Source of the DNA: Pelagimonas varians
GTDB lineage: Bacteria; Pseudomonadota; Alphaproteobacteria; Rhodobacterales; Rhodobacteraceae
Direction: 5' to 3'
NCBI RefSeq assembly: GCF_003208435.1
Contig: NZ_QKMF01000010.1
Span: forward strand, 107,324-171,323
Length of the DNA: 64,000 nt
Part shown: positions 25,088 to 35,609 of the stretch, in pieces
Layout of the letters: each line of letters begins with the position of its first letter
How positions within the stretch are numbered: position 1 is the first letter of the stretch
Made by a program: the position numbers and the translations under genes
The notes under the pieces: generated by a model
What the model saw: the letters and a program-made list of their open reading frames with translations, nothing else
What the model was told of the DNA's origin: nothing
Database searches by the model: none

Positions 25088-27282
25088 ACGTAAAAAGCGC
25101 ATTCTTCTCACGCCTGTATATCGGCCTGTCCGTCAGCCTTATTTGGATGATGGCGTTGATCGCCCCGGCCTATGCAGACAGTCTTGGCAGTTTCTTGCCA
25201 GATCTATCCCCCGCAGAACTGGCCCCCGGCGCTGACGCCTTTGGGCCCGTGCGCGAAGATGTAAAGGTCGCCCCGATCCTAAAAGGCGGCGAGACCATTG
25301 CATGGGCTTTCTTAACTTCGGATTTCGTTGGCACCACAGGGTATTCGGGCAAGCCGATCCATGTTGTAGCGGCCATCGACAATGACGCGGTTCTGACTGG
25401 TGTGAAACTTGTCAAACACTCTGAACCCATCGTGTTGATCGGCATCCCCAATTCCAAAATGGTCAAATTGACCGAAGGCTATACTGGTCTTGATCTCAAG
25501 GCCGAGGCGTCTTCGGGCGGCGAGTCCCACGATTTGGACATCATTTCCGGCGCAACAGTGACGATCATGATCATTGATGACAGTCTGGTACGCGGCGGTA
25601 TCAAGGTTGCGCGCGCGCTTGGTCTTGGTGGTTTGGCCCCCGTCACGCGCGACGGACCACGCCGCGAAGTTGATATGGCAAAGACCGAGATTTCAGACTG
25701 GAACCTGTTGTCCGGTGACGGATCGGTCCGCCGGATGACTTTGGATATCGGTCAGGTCAATAAAGCCTTTGAAGAAATGGACGATCCACGCGCTGCCAAA
25801 CGTCCCGAAGCGGGCGAACCGGGCGATACCTATATCGACATGCATATGGCGCTGGTGTCTGTGCCAAGTATCGGCAAAACCCTGCTGGGCGAAGCGGAAT
25901 ACAACAACCTGACCGAATGGCTTGAACCGGGTGAACACGCGCTCTTGGTACTTGGGCGCGGTGCCTACAGCTTTAAGGGATCGGGCTATGTGCGCGGCGG
26001 GATTTTTGACCGGATCCAGCTGATCCAAGGTGACAATTCCGTGCGTTTTTTCGACAAACAACAGCGCCGTTTGGGCGCGCTGGCCACCGATGACAGCCCG
26101 AGCTTTGTCGAGCTGGATATTTTCAAGATCGGGACCGAGACCGAGTTTGATCCGGCTGAACCGTTTCGTCTTCAGCTTTTGGCGCAGCGATCTGTCGGCG
26201 CATTGGAACGGGTCTTTTTGACATTTGATCTGGGCTACAAACTTCCAGAGCGGTTTTTGCTGCCCAAAGCCGCACCAGCGAAGGTTGTGGATGATGCCAC
26301 TGCCGAGGCCGCCGCGAAAACCGCACTGTGGCAGAGGATCTGGAAAGACCGCACCGTTGAAATCGCCGGCCTTGTCGTGATGCTTGTGGTGTTGACTGCA
26401 ACCTTCTTTTTCCAGTTCCAAGCCACCGCCAACGCCCGTGTGTTCTACTGGTTCCGCATCGGTTATCTGACCTTGTCGTTGGTGTTCATCGGTTGGTACG
26501 CCAATGCCCAGCTGAGTGTCGTGAACCTGATGGCGCTGGCGGGCAGCCTGCGCGGTGGTTTCACTTGGGATGCCTTCTTGATGGACCCGCTGGTGTTTAT
26601 CCAATGGTTTGCCATCGCTGCGGCGTTGCTGTTTTGGGGCAGGGGGGCTTATTGCGGCTGGCTGTGCCCCTTTGGTGCGCTGCAAGAACTGACAAACAAG
26701 ATCGCGCGGTATTTCAAAGTGCCGCAGATCACCCTGCCTTGGGGCCTTCATGAACGGCTTTGGGCACTGAAATACATGATCTTTCTGGGTCTGTTCGGCC
26801 TGTCGATGGTTTCGATGCCTATGGCCGAAACCTATGCCGAGGTTGAACCGTTCAAAACCGCGATCATCCTCAAGTTTGTACGCGACTGGCCGTTTGTGAT
26901 CTTTGCCTTGTCGCTGCTGTTTGCCGGTCTGTTCATCGAACGCTTTTACTGCCGCTATATGTGCCCCTTGGGCGCGGCACTGGCGATACCGGCCCGCATT
27001 CGGATGTTTGACTGGCTGCGCCGGTACAAAGAATGCGGCAGCCCCTGTCAAACCTGCGCCAATGAATGCCCTGTGCAGGCGATCCACCCCACCGGTGAGA
27101 TCAATCCAAATGAATGCGTCGACTGCCTGCACTGTCAGGTTCTCTATCAGTCCGATGCGAAATGTCCGGTCGTGATCCGCCAGCTTAAGCGGCGGTCCAA
27201 GGTCGGGTCGGCGGAGTTAAACGTGCCCAAGGGCAACCCGCCGACAAATCACCCCAATGCCAAACCCACCCCTGTTTCGTGA
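25084..27282 (+). CDS. nosR: NosR, membrane flavo-iron-sulfur regulator/electron donor for NosZ
   Basis: 732 residues with a GTG start coupled to nosC. A signal-like N-terminus leads into a periplasmic FMN-binding domain (about 70-190; the covalent-flavin region is [17 protein letters not shown]). Several membrane helices follow (about 415-660) with two CxxxCP motifs, CGWLCP and CRYMCP. Two [4Fe-4S] clusters lie in the C-terminus ([13 protein letters not shown] and CVDCLHC). NosR is needed for nos expression and for delivering electrons to the reductase. Confidence 0.96.
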   Translation: MNVKSAFFSRLYIGLSVSLIWMMALIAPAYADSLGSFLPDLSPAELAPGADAFGPVREDVKVAPILKGGETIAWAFLTSDFVGTTGYSGKPIHVVAAIDNDAVLTGVKLVKHSEPIVLIGIPNSKMVKLTEGYTGLDLKAEASSGGESHDLDIISGATVTIMIIDDSLVRGGIKVARALGLGGLAPVTRDGPRREVDMAKTEISDWNLLSGDGSVRRMTLDIGQVNKAFEEMDDPRAAKRPEAGEPGDTYIDMHMALVSVPSIGKTLLGEAEYNNLTEWLEPGEHALLVLGRGAYSFKGSGYVRGGIFDRIQLIQGDNSVRFFDKQQRRLGALATDDSPSFVELDIFKIGTETEFDPAEPFRLQLLAQRSVGALERVFLTFDLGYKLPERFLLPKAAPAKVVDDATAEAAAKTALWQRIWKDRTVEIAGLVVMLVVLTATFFFQFQATANARVFYWFRIGYLTLSLVFIGWYANAQLSVVNLMALAGSLRGGFTWDAFLMDPLVFIQWFAIAAALLFWGRGAYCGWLCPFGALQELTNKIARYFKVPQITLPWGLHERLWALKYMIFLGLFGLSMVSMPMAETYAEVEPFKTAIILKFVRDWPFVIFALSLLFAGLFIERFYCRYMCPLGAALAIPARIRMFDWLRRYKECGSPCQTCANECPVQAIHPTGEINPNECVDCLHCQVLYQSDAKCPVVIRQLKRRSKVGSAELNVPKGNPPTNHPNAKPTPVS

Positions 27283-27295
27283 AGGAGGAATAACC

Positions 27296-29221
27296 ATGTC
27301 CGAAGAAACAACACAAAAAATGTCGGTCACACGTCGCGGCCTTTTGGGCGCCACCGCAACCGGCGCGGCTGTTGCCGCAACCGGTGTCGGCAGCGCACTT
27401 CTAGGCGCTGGCGAAGCCAAGGCAGCAACCGGTCAGCCATGGCACCTCGCCCCTGGTGATCTAGACGAATACTATGGTTTCTGGTCCTCGGGTCAGTCCG
27501 GCGAATTGCGCATCTTGGGCATGCCGTCGATGCGTGAATTGATGCGTATTCCGGTTTTCAACCGTTGTTCCGCAACCGGTTGGGGCCAAACCAATGAATC
27601 GCTGAAGATTCTGACCGAAGGCCTGCTGCCTGAAACCAAGGAATTCCTCGCCGCCAACGGCAAGGTCACCTATGACAACGGCGATTTGCACCACCCGCAC
27701 ATGTCGTTCACCGACGGCACCTATGACGGCCGTTTCTTGTTCATGAACGACAAGGCCAACACCCGCGTGGCGCGTGTCCGCTGCGACGTGATGAAATGCG
27801 ACAAGATCATCGAGATCCCCAACGCGCATGACATTCACGGCCTGCGCCCACAAAAGTTCCCGCGGACCGGTTATGTCTTTGCCAACGGCGAGCACGAAGC
27901 ACCGCTGGTCAACGATGGCACCATCTTGGACGAGCCAGAGCAGTATGTGAACATCTTCACCGCCATCGACGGCGACGAGATGGAAGTCGCATGGCAGGTG
28001 ATCGTTTCGGGCAACCTTGATAACACCGACTGTGACTATCAGGGTAAATACGCCTTCTCGACCTCCTATAACTCGGAAATGGGCATGACCCTGGCCGAGA
28101 TGACCGAAGCCGAGCTGGACCACGTTGTTGTTTTCAACATCAAGGCCATCGAAGAAGCGGTTGCCAATGGCGACTACCAAGAACTGAAGGGCGTCAAAGT
28201 TGTTGATGGCCGCAAGGGCGCACCGGGCAAGCTGACACGCTATATCCCGATCCCCAACTCGCCTCACGGCGTGAACGCAGCACCGGACAAGCGTCACATC
28301 TGCATCAACGGCAAACTGTCCCCAACCGTGTCGGTCATCGACGTGGAAAAACTGGACGCCTTGTTTGACGCCGACGCCGATCCGCGCAGCGCAGTTGTTG
28401 CAGAACCGCAGCTGGGTCTCGGCCCGCTTCACACGGCATTCGACAACCGTGGCAACGCCTACACCACCTTGTTCCTCGACAGCCAAGTCGTGAAATGGAA
28501 CATTCAGGATGCGATCGCCTCTTACGGTGGCTCTGACGTTGACCCGATCAAAGACAAGGTCGACGTGCACTACCAGCCCGGTCACAACTCTACCTCGATG
28601 GGTGAAACCGCTGAGGCAGACGGTAAATGGCTGATTTCAATGAACAAGTTCTCAAAGGACCGGTTCTTGAACGTGGGTCCATTGAAGCCAGAGAACGAAC
28701 AGCTGATCGACATCTCGGGTGACAAAATGAAGGTTGTCCATGACGGCCCGACCTTTGCCGAACCACATGACAGCATCATCGTGCACCGTTCCAAGGTGAC
28801 ACCGGTTGATGTGTGGGATCGCAACGATCCAATGTGGGAAGACGCCCGCGTTCAGGCCGCTGCCGATGGCATCGATCTGGAAGATGGTGCCGAAGAGATC
28901 ATCCGTGACAAGGACGACCCCACCAAGGTTCGCGTTTATATGACATCCGTCGCGCCGGTCTTCTCGTGGGAGAAATTCGAAGTCAACCAAGGCGACGAAG
29001 TCACCGTTTATGTGACAAACCTTGACGACGTCGACGATGTGACCCACGGTTTCTGCATGGCGAACTTTGGTGTCGCAATGGAAGTTGGCCCACAAGCAAC
29101 CGCGTCGGTGACCTTTGTGGCCGAACGTCCCGGTGTTCACTGGTTCTATTGCCAGTGGTTCTGCCACGCGCTGCACATGGAAATGCGCGGCCGTATGTTC
29201 GTCAAACCACGCGAGGCGTAA
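27296..29221 (+). CDS. nosZ: NosZ, nitrous oxide reductase (Tat-exported, clade I)
   Basis: 641 residues from the ATG at 27296, behind AAGGAGGAA; the open frame continues upstream but lacks such a site. A twin-arginine signal (Arg13-Arg14, [10 protein letters not shown]) marks it as clade I. The beta-propeller domain carries the CuZ histidines (for example LHHPHM, DIHGL). The C-terminal cupredoxin has the CuA ligands Cys619, Cys623, His627 and Met630 ([12 protein letters not shown]). It reduces N2O to N2 in the periplasm. All visible key residues are present. Confidence 0.97.
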   Translation: MSEETTQKMSVTRRGLLGATATGAAVAATGVGSALLGAGEAKAATGQPWHLAPGDLDEYYGFWSSGQSGELRILGMPSMRELMRIPVFNRCSATGWGQTNESLKILTEGLLPETKEFLAANGKVTYDNGDLHHPHMSFTDGTYDGRFLFMNDKANTRVARVRCDVMKCDKIIEIPNAHDIHGLRPQKFPRTGYVFANGEHEAPLVNDGTILDEPEQYVNIFTAIDGDEMEVAWQVIVSGNLDNTDCDYQGKYAFSTSYNSEMGMTLAEMTEAELDHVVVFNIKAIEEAVANGDYQELKGVKVVDGRKGAPGKLTRYIPIPNSPHGVNAAPDKRHICINGKLSPTVSVIDVEKLDALFDADADPRSAVVAEPQLGLGPLHTAFDNRGNAYTTLFLDSQVVKWNIQDAIASYGGSDVDPIKDKVDVHYQPGHNSTSMGETAEADGKWLISMNKFSKDRFLNVGPLKPENEQLIDISGDKMKVVHDGPTFAEPHDSIIVHRSKVTPVDVWDRNDPMWEDARVQAAADGIDLEDGAEEIIRDKDDPTKVRVYMTSVAPVFSWEKFEVNQGDEVTVYVTNLDDVDDVTHGFCMANFGVAMEVGPQATASVTFVAERPGVHWFYCQWFCHALHMEMRGRMFVKPREA

Positions 29222-29223
29222 AA

Positions 29224-30489
29224 ATGCACTGGCTCCTGACCTTATTTTCACTCCTGTTCTTGGCAGTCTCTCCGGCGACAGCCAAAGTTTGGGACGTGCC
29301 GAATACGGCGGGGGCCATCGCGACAACATTAGCGCAGGCGGCGGATGGGGACACCCTTCGCCTGAGCCCTGGAACTTACTTCGAAACCGTGGTGCTGGAC
29401 CGGCCGATGATACTGGACGGTCTTGGCCATGCGGTGATTGACGCGGGCGGCAGTGGCAGTGTGATCACAGTCACCGGCGACGGTGTCACCGTACAAAACC
29501 TGACGCTACAAGGGTCAGGGAGTAGCCATGACACCATCGACAGCGGCATACAGCTCAAGAAAACCGCGCATGCGCCGCAGATCCTGAACAACGTGGTATT
29601 GGGAAATCTCTACGGGATTGATATCCACGGCGCGAAAGAGGCATTGGTGCAGGGCAACCGGATCGAAGGGCGGCAAGACCGTCACATGAATATTCGCGGC
29701 AACGGCGTCTATGTTTGGAACGCTCCGGGGGCGATTGTTGACAACAACGATATCCGCTGGGGCCGTGACGGGATCTTTGTGAATTCGTCCAAGAACAACA
29801 CCTTTACCAACAACCTGTTCCGCGATCTGCGCTTTGCGGTTCACTATATGTATGCGGATAATTCCATCGTTGCGGACAATGTCTCGATCGGGAACGATCT
29901 GGGTTATGCGGTGATGTTCACCACCAATGTGCAGGTCACAGGCAATGTGTCCATCGATGACCGCGAACATGGTGTGATGATGAATTATGCCAATAAATCC
30001 GAAATCCGTGGCAATTACGTGCGCGGTGCCAAGGAAAAATGTTCCTTCCTCTATAATTCCAACCGAAACACCTTTGCCGACAACTGGTTCGAAGGCTGCG
30101 GGATAGGCATTCATTTTACCGCAGGCAGCCAAGACAACCGTATCTTGGGCAACGCTTTTGTGGGCAATCGGACGCAGGTCAAACTGGTTTCGACCGATTG
30201 GCATGAATGGTCCGAAGACGGACGCGGCAACTACTGGTCCGACAATGCCAGCTTTGACGTCGATGGGGACGGGATTGGCGACCAGCCTTATCGCCCCAAC
30301 GACAGCATGGATCACGTCCTGTGGACCCAGCCTGCGGCGAAACTGTTGCTGGGATCGCCTGCGGTGCAATTGGTGCGCTGGTCGCAATCCGCTTTTCCGG
30401 CTTTGTTGCCGGGCGGTGTGGTCGATAGCCACCCGATTATGAAACCCGTCAAACCCGACGCTTCCCGAAAGGTGCCCCATGACGGCTGA
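29224..30489 (+). CDS. nosD: NosD, periplasmic beta-helix protein for CuZ assembly
   Basis: 421 residues from the ATG at 29224, two bases after the nosZ stop; the open frame also runs back into nosZ. It has a signal peptide (about 1-21, ending ATAKVW) and then a right-handed parallel beta-helix with repeated Asn-rich turns (NNDIRWGRDGIFVN, KNNTFTNNLF), the CASH/NosD fold. With NosFY it supplies sulfur or supports assembly of the copper-sulfide centre. The end overlaps nosF by 11 bases. Confidence 0.95.
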   Translation: MHWLLTLFSLLFLAVSPATAKVWDVPNTAGAIATTLAQAADGDTLRLSPGTYFETVVLDRPMILDGLGHAVIDAGGSGSVITVTGDGVTVQNLTLQGSGSSHDTIDSGIQLKKTAHAPQILNNVVLGNLYGIDIHGAKEALVQGNRIEGRQDRHMNIRGNGVYVWNAPGAIVDNNDIRWGRDGIFVNSSKNNTFTNNLFRDLRFAVHYMYADNSIVADNVSIGNDLGYAVMFTTNVQVTGNVSIDDREHGVMMNYANKSEIRGNYVRGAKEKCSFLYNSNRNTFADNWFEGCGIGIHFTAGSQDNRILGNAFVGNRTQVKLVSTDWHEWSEDGRGNYWSDNASFDVDGDGIGDQPYRPNDSMDHVLWTQPAAKLLLGSPAVQLVRWSQSAFPALLPGGVVDSHPIMKPVKPDASRKVPHDG

Positions 30490-31384
30490 TGTTCTAAAGA
30501 TTTCCAACGCCACTAAGGATCGCGGCAAAGCCCGTGTTCTGTCTGATGTGTCGTTGACCGTACAACCGGGCGAGCGTGTGGCGCTGCTGGGTCACAACGG
30601 GGCTGGTAAATCAACCCTGATCAAAGCGGTTTTGGGCCTGACGCCGATTGGGTCAGGCGCAATTTGCATTGATGGAGCCGCCCCTGGCAGCACCAAAGCC
30701 CGCCGCGCCACGGCCTATTTGCCCGAAGCCGTGTCCTTTCATCCGGCGCTGACCGGCCGCGAACAGTTAACCTTGTTTGCCAAACTGGACGGGGCCAAGG
30801 CTGATGTGGCTGGCCTGCTTGACCGCGTTGGATTGTCTGACGCTTTGGATCGCCGCATTGGCACCTATTCCAAGGGGATGCGGCAACGTCTGGGTCTGGC
30901 CCAAGTGTTGCTGGGCAAACCTGCTGTTGCGCTTCTGGATGAACCAACAAGCGGCCTTGACCCGATTTCGCGGCAGGATCTTTATGCGATTATCGACCAA
31001 CTGGCGGGGCAGGGAACGGCGGTGTTGATCGCGTCACATGCCCTGACCGAAGTCGAGGCCCGCACCGACCGTATTGCAATCATGCGCAAAGGCGAACTGG
31101 TCGCCGATGACACGCTGACCGGCTTGTCGCGCCGCGCCGGACTGCCAATCCGCTTGCGGGTGCGCGCCGCCACGGATGCCGATGCCATTGCGGCACAAAT
31201 CGGCGGACAACGGATCAACGGGGCGTCAGTTGAGCTGAACTGCTCCCCCGAAGACAAAATGGCCCAATTGCGCCGTATCACCGATCTGGGCGCGGCGGTT
31301 GCCGATTTGGAAATCACGCCGCCCAAGCTCGAAGATCTGTACCGCCATTTTGCCCAAGAGCCGAAAGAAGGGGATGTGTCATGA
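30479..31384 (+). CDS. nosF: NosF, ABC ATPase for NosZ maturation
   Basis: 301 residues. Walker A GHNGAGKST (about 38-46), signature YSKGMRQRLGLAQ and Walker B VALLDEPTSGLD identify an ABC ATPase of the NosF type. It works with the membrane protein NosY and periplasmic NosD in building the CuZ site. Its stop overlaps the nosY start by four bases. Confidence 0.95.
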   Translation: MTADVLKISNATKDRGKARVLSDVSLTVQPGERVALLGHNGAGKSTLIKAVLGLTPIGSGAICIDGAAPGSTKARRATAYLPEAVSFHPALTGREQLTLFAKLDGAKADVAGLLDRVGLSDALDRRIGTYSKGMRQRLGLAQVLLGKPAVALLDEPTSGLDPISRQDLYAIIDQLAGQGTAVLIASHALTEVEARTDRIAIMRKGELVADDTLTGLSRRAGLPIRLRVRAATDADAIAAQIGGQRINGASVELNCSPEDKMAQLRRITDLGAAVADLEITPPKLEDLYRHFAQEPKEGDVS

Positions 31385-32202
31385 ACCGCGCCTTTGCCAT
31401 TGCCGCCTGCGAAATGCGGATCTTGCAACGCAATCTCTGGCTGGTGGTTGCCACCGTGATTATGGTGCTGTTTGCTCTGGCGCTGACCTTTGCCGGTTCT
31501 GCGCCGACAGGATCGCTTGGCGTGGATATGCTCACGGTCTCCGTGGCCTCGATGACCACACTCAGCGTCTATCTTGCGCCGCTTCTGGCCTTGATGATTT
31601 CCTTTGATGCCATTGCAGGGGACGCGGATCGCGGCAGCCTTGCGCTGCTTTTGTCCTATCCCGCCAGCCGCGGAGAAGTGCTGCTCGGCAAGTTCATGGC
31701 CCACCTCAGCGCGCTTGCGATTGCGATGGTGATCGGCTTTGGATCAGCCGGTGCAGTAGCAGCCTGGTCGGGCGGGGCAGGGACCGAAAGCCTGATCGCT
31801 TTGGCGCGCTTGATTGTCACCTCGATCATCTTGGGCGCGGTTTTTGTCACGCTTGGCTACTTCATCTCGTCGCTTGCCAGTTCTTCGACCGCAGCAGCAG
31901 GGATGAGCGCGGGCCTGTGGCTGATCTTTGTGGTGCTCTATGATTTGGGCCTGCTTGGCGCGGTTGTCATGGACCAAGGCGGCAGTTTTACCCAAACGCT
32001 GTTTCCGTGGTTGATGGTGGCCAATCCGGCGGATGCCTTTCGGGTTTGGAATATCGCAGGATCTGACAGTGTCGCGCTGACGTCTGGTATGACCGGTGCC
32101 GCCAGCGCCTTGCCTGTTTGGGCAGCGCCGGTATCGTTGTTGCTTTGGCCTTTGATCGGGTTCGGGGCTGCGCGTCTGGCGTTCCAAAGGATCGAGCCAT
32201 GA
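31381..32202 (+). CDS. nosY: NosY, ABC membrane protein for NosZ maturation
   Basis: 273 residues with six hydrophobic segments (roughly 20-40, 60-82, 105-132, 145-165, 175-200 and 240-265) and the ABC-2 type coupling region SFDAIAGDADRGSLALLLSYP. It forms the membrane part of the NosDFY complex. It overlaps both neighbours by four bases. Confidence 0.94.
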   Translation: MNRAFAIAACEMRILQRNLWLVVATVIMVLFALALTFAGSAPTGSLGVDMLTVSVASMTTLSVYLAPLLALMISFDAIAGDADRGSLALLLSYPASRGEVLLGKFMAHLSALAIAMVIGFGSAGAVAAWSGGAGTESLIALARLIVTSIILGAVFVTLGYFISSLASSSTAAAGMSAGLWLIFVVLYDLGLLGAVVMDQGGSFTQTLFPWLMVANPADAFRVWNIAGSDSVALTSGMTGAASALPVWAAPVSLLLWPLIGFGAARLAFQRIEP

Positions 32203-32720
32203 AACCCCTATTGCTGGCCTTGGCGGTTCTTGCCCTCAGCGCTTGTCAGGAGGAAGAGGCCAAGGCCCCGCCGCCGCCCGTTGAAATGACTCAAGAGGCG
32301 CTCAGTTTCTTTTGCCAAATGAACATTTCCGACCACGGCGGCCCTAAGGCGCAATTGCACCTTGAAGGATACCCCCAGCCAATCTTTTTCGCGCAGGTTC
32401 GCGATATGGTGGCCTATGTCAAAAGCCCGGAACGCGACGCAAAAATCATCGCGATCTATGTCAGCGACATGAATTTGGCCCCAAGTTGGGATTTGCCCGG
32501 AACAACAAACTGGATCACGGCGGAGGGTGCGCAATACGTCGTGGGGGCCCCTGTGCGCGGCGGCATGGGCGCGCCGGAAATAGTTCCTTTTGGCAACTAT
32601 GAAGGCGCAGAGGCCTTCGTTACAAAATATGGTGGGCAGGTCCTTAAAATGTCCGAAATTCCTGATGACGCTGCACTGGGTGCCGTCGATCTGGCCCAAG
32701 TGTTGGAGACCCCGTTATGA
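32199..32720 (+). CDS. nosL: NosL, copper chaperone lipoprotein
   Basis: 173 residues from the ATG at 32199, which overlaps the nosY stop; a longer upstream frame lies inside nosY. The lipobox LSAC puts lipidated Cys18 at the mature N-terminus. The conserved Cu(I)-site region FFCQMNISDHGGPKAQ and the GMGAPE segment are those of NosL, which carries copper to NosD/NosZ. Confidence 0.94.
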   Translation: MKPLLLALAVLALSACQEEEAKAPPPPVEMTQEALSFFCQMNISDHGGPKAQLHLEGYPQPIFFAQVRDMVAYVKSPERDAKIIAIYVSDMNLAPSWDLPGTTNWITAEGAQYVVGAPVRGGMGAPEIVPFGNYEGAEAFVTKYGGQVLKMSEIPDDAALGAVDLAQVLETPL

Positions 32721-33601
32721 GCTTGTTAAACCGTCGCCGTTTCTTGTCTATCGCTGCTGCTGGCGGTGTTCTGGCAGGCAGTCCAGCTTTGGCCGCTGCG
32801 CCATCGGCGTTCTGGAAGGGCCGCGCATTGGGGGCTGGGGCGTCGATGCAATTGGTGGGGATAGACAACGTTGATGCCTCTGCGATTTTCGCGCGGGTCG
32901 AAGCAGAAATCGTGCGTTTGGAAAAGGTGTTCAGCCTGTATTTGCCCGACAGTGAAATTGCCCGGTTGAACGCATCGGGCACTCTGACGGGCCCTTCGTT
33001 TGATTTGTTGCAGGTGCTGAGCCTGTCAGGCCGGTTAAACCGCGCCACAGACGGGGCGTTTGACCCGACGATCCAACCGGTCTGGCAGGCAAAGGCCACC
33101 GGTGCAGACGCTGCAACGGCCCAAGATTTGGTTGGCTGGCAGCATGTGCAGTTTGACAGTGCCCAAGTGCGCTTGGGCGCAGGGCAATCGATCACTTTGA
33201 ACGGCATTGCGCAGGGCTATATCACCGACAAAATCGCGGCCCTGCTACGGGCGCAGGGGTTGCGCGACGTGCTGGTGGACATGGGCGAAGTGGTGGGCCT
33301 TGGGCATCGCCCCGATGGCACCGCTTGGAAAATGGGTGTTGCCGCCCCGGATGGCACCTTGTTGCACCGTGTGCAGCTGAGCGACCGTGCGCTTGCGACA
33401 TCTGCTGCGAATGGCACGGTGTTGGCAGACGGGCCGCACATTCTGGACCCTAAGGGCGGGCGCACGGCGCATGGGATCGTTTCGGTGTCAGCTCCAAGCG
33501 CGGCTTTGGCGGACGGGTTGTCGACGGCGCTCTGCCTGATGGACGACGCCGCAGCGGTTCTTGTGCATTTCCCAGAGGCCGAGCTGGTTTTGCGCGCCTA
33601 A
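32717..33601 (+). CDS. nosX: NosX, ApbE-type FMN transferase for NosR
   Basis: 294 residues with a twin-arginine-like signal (NRRRFLSIAA) followed by an ApbE domain; the core motifs NGIAQGYITDKIA and DMGEVVGLG are visible. ApbE proteins attach FMN to a threonine of periplasmic proteins; NosX serves NosR. It overlaps nosL by four bases and is the last nos gene, so the set nosCRZDFYLX is complete and unbroken. Confidence 0.94.
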   Translation: MSLLNRRRFLSIAAAGGVLAGSPALAAAPSAFWKGRALGAGASMQLVGIDNVDASAIFARVEAEIVRLEKVFSLYLPDSEIARLNASGTLTGPSFDLLQVLSLSGRLNRATDGAFDPTIQPVWQAKATGADAATAQDLVGWQHVQFDSAQVRLGAGQSITLNGIAQGYITDKIAALLRAQGLRDVLVDMGEVVGLGHRPDGTAWKMGVAAPDGTLLHRVQLSDRALATSAANGTVLADGPHILDPKGGRTAHGIVSVSAPSAALADGLSTALCLMDDAAAVLVHFPEAELVLRA

Positions 33602-33623
33602 TGCCTTTGCGCAACGCGTCCTG

Positions 33624-34088
33624 TCAGGTTGGCAGGTCGCGCCCGTCGGCGATGGATTCCATGGTAATATAAGAGGTCACGGCCTCCAGCTCAAAGTCCC
33701 GTATCAGGCGCTGATAGATGCGGTCAAAGTCATTCATATCCCGCGCGGCGATTTTGAGCAGATAGTCATAATCCCCCGCGATTCGGTAGAAATCGATGAC
33801 GTTTTCAATTGCCAGAACCGACCGCCGGAACCCGTCCAGCCATTCGGCAGAATGGGTCCGCGTGCGCAACATCACAAAAACCGTCAGGCCCAGACCAACG
33901 GCTGATGGGTCCAGCCGGATGGTTTGGCCGGTAATCACGCCCTCGCTCCGCAATTTTGTCAATCGCCGCCAGCAAGAGTTTTGCGACAAACCCACCTTCT
34001 CTGCCAATTCGCGTTGCGACAATGATCCATCACGCTGCAGGGCGCGTAGAATGGAAGAATCGATTGAATCAAGCGTATTGTCGTTCAT
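33624..34088 (-). CDS. Lrp/AsnC-family regulator
   Basis: 154 residues: an N-terminal helix-turn-helix (LSQRELAEKVGLSQNSCWRRLTKL, about 19-42) and a C-terminal RAM ligand-binding domain. It diverges from the class V aminotransferase with 96 bases between, so it probably controls that gene and itself in response to an amino acid. It converges on nosX, with no gene between, but is not otherwise tied to nos. Confidence 0.9.
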   Translation of the reverse strand: MNDNTLDSIDSSILRALQRDGSLSQRELAEKVGLSQNSCWRRLTKLRSEGVITGQTIRLDPSAVGLGLTVFVMLRTRTHSAEWLDGFRRSVLAIENVIDFYRIAGDYDYLLKIAARDMNDFDRIYQRLIRDFELEAVTSYITMESIADGRDLPT

Positions 34089-34184
34089 ATGATAGAATAT
34101 TGACCCAAAATATGCAGTAATTGGTGAAGGTTTCGCCTGACAATAGGCCTAAATTCCTCGTATCGCAACGCAGGAGCCGCCGAC

Positions 34185-35609
34185 ATGTTCATCCATCCCC
34201 CCCTTAAAGCGCCATTTGATGGTTTTGCAGCGCAGATTACAAAGGGCGATGTCCATGAAAACTTGCGCTCTGGTTTGATAGGTGAGGGCATTGAAATCCC
34301 GGGCCCCTTTGGCCCCAAACCTCTGATCTATGCTGACTATGTCGCCTCGGGTCGGGCTTTGGATCAGGTTGAGGATTTCATTTCCCGAAATGTCCTGCCG
34401 ATTTATGCAAACAGCCACACAGAAGCATCCTATTGCGGTCAGCAGATGACGCGAATGCGCGGCGAAGCGCGGCGGATCATCGGACAGATCTGTGGGGCAG
34501 GGGATGCCCATGCTGTTGTTTTTACCGGTTCTGGTGCCACTGCGGGTTTGAACAGATTGGTGCACTTGCTGGGCGCAGGGTCCGGCAGCACTGTACTGAT
34601 TGGCCCCTATGAGCATCATTCCAATATCCTGCCGTGGCGTGAAAGCGGCGCGCAAGTGATCGAGATCCCCGAAGCACCGGCCGGCGGACCGGATATGGCG
34701 GCCTTGGAGGAAGCTTTGCAAAGCTGTGCGGGAAGTCATGTCATTGGCAGCTTTTCTGCGGCGTCCAATGTCACTGGTATCACAACCGATGTTCAGGCGG
34801 TGACAGCACTGCTCAAAAAGCACGGTGCCTTGGCGGTTTGGGATTATGCAGGCGGCGGTCCTTATATGCCAATCGAGATGGGGGACATTGATGCCGTCGT
34901 GACGTCGCCACATAAATTTATCGGGGGTCCGGGGGCATCGGGGGTGATGATCTTGCGCCTAGACGCGGTGCGTCGCCAGACCCCCAGCCTGCCTGGGGGT
35001 GGTACAGTGTCTTTTGTTTCGCCTTGGGGGCATGATTATTCGGCTGATATTGCCGCGCGCGAAGAAGCGGGTACACCGAATGTGATTGGTGATATGCGCG
35101 CCGCGCTCAGTTTTCTGGTCAAAGACGCAATAGGGCAGGGGTTCATCACGCAGCGGTTGCAGGTCTTGCGCGCACGTGCCCTGACTGCTTGGGCGTCCGT
35201 GCCCGGCCTGACGGTCTTGGGCAATCCGCAGGCACCAGCTTTGCCGATCTTTTCGTTTCAGATGCGTGATAGCGCAGGCGTTGTGGTGCATCAACAGTTG
35301 GTGACACGCATGTTGTCAGATGCATTTGGCATTCAAGCGCGCGGTGGCTGCGCCTGCGCCGGTCCCTATGCGCACCGTTTGCTGGGGATCGAAGCCGCGC
35401 AATCCCAGTCATTGCGGGCCGAGATCCTGTCAGGGCAAGAGGTGCAAAAACCCGGTTGGACGCGGCTTGGGTTTTCGCCATTGATGACAGACGCAAAAGC
35501 GGATCAGATCATTCAGGCGGTTGTTGATTTGGCGGCGGACCCGCATGCCTTTAGTGGCACTTACCAGTTAGACCCACAGACGGCGCGGTTTCGCCCCAAA
35601 GCCGCTTAG
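34185..35609 (+). CDS. Class V aminotransferase (cysteine-desulfurase-like, PLP enzyme)
   Basis: 474 residues with the class V fold: YADYVASGRAL near the start, GPYEHHSNILPWRESG, and the PLP lysine in SPHKFIGGPGASG (Lys about 244). The segment RGGCACAGPYAHRLLG places cysteines where desulfurases have their active Cys, but the family also includes other C-S lyases and aminotransferases. The ATG follows AGGAG. It is probably under the Lrp regulator next to it. The substrate is not known. Confidence 0.8.
   Translation: MFIHPPLKAPFDGFAAQITKGDVHENLRSGLIGEGIEIPGPFGPKPLIYADYVASGRALDQVEDFISRNVLPIYANSHTEASYCGQQMTRMRGEARRIIGQICGAGDAHAVVFTGSGATAGLNRLVHLLGAGSGSTVLIGPYEHHSNILPWRESGAQVIEIPEAPAGGPDMAALEEALQSCAGSHVIGSFSAASNVTGITTDVQAVTALLKKHGALAVWDYAGGGPYMPIEMGDIDAVVTSPHKFIGGPGASGVMILRLDAVRRQTPSLPGGGTVSFVSPWGHDYSADIAAREEAGTPNVIGDMRAALSFLVKDAIGQGFITQRLQVLRARALTAWASVPGLTVLGNPQAPALPIFSFQMRDSAGVVVHQQLVTRMLSDAFGIQARGGCACAGPYAHRLLGIEAAQSQSLRAEILSGQEVQKPGWTRLGFSPLMTDAKADQIIQAVVDLAADPHAFSGTYQLDPQTARFRPKAA

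Noticed and set aside
25693..27132. A 479-codon minus-strand frame under nosR
   Set aside because: It mirrors the nosR coding frame, is rich in His/Gln/Arg as antisense frames of GC-rich genes are, and has no recognisable motif.
27461..28585. A 374-codon minus-strand frame under nosZ
   Set aside because: Complement of the real nosZ gene; no ribosome site or family resemblance.
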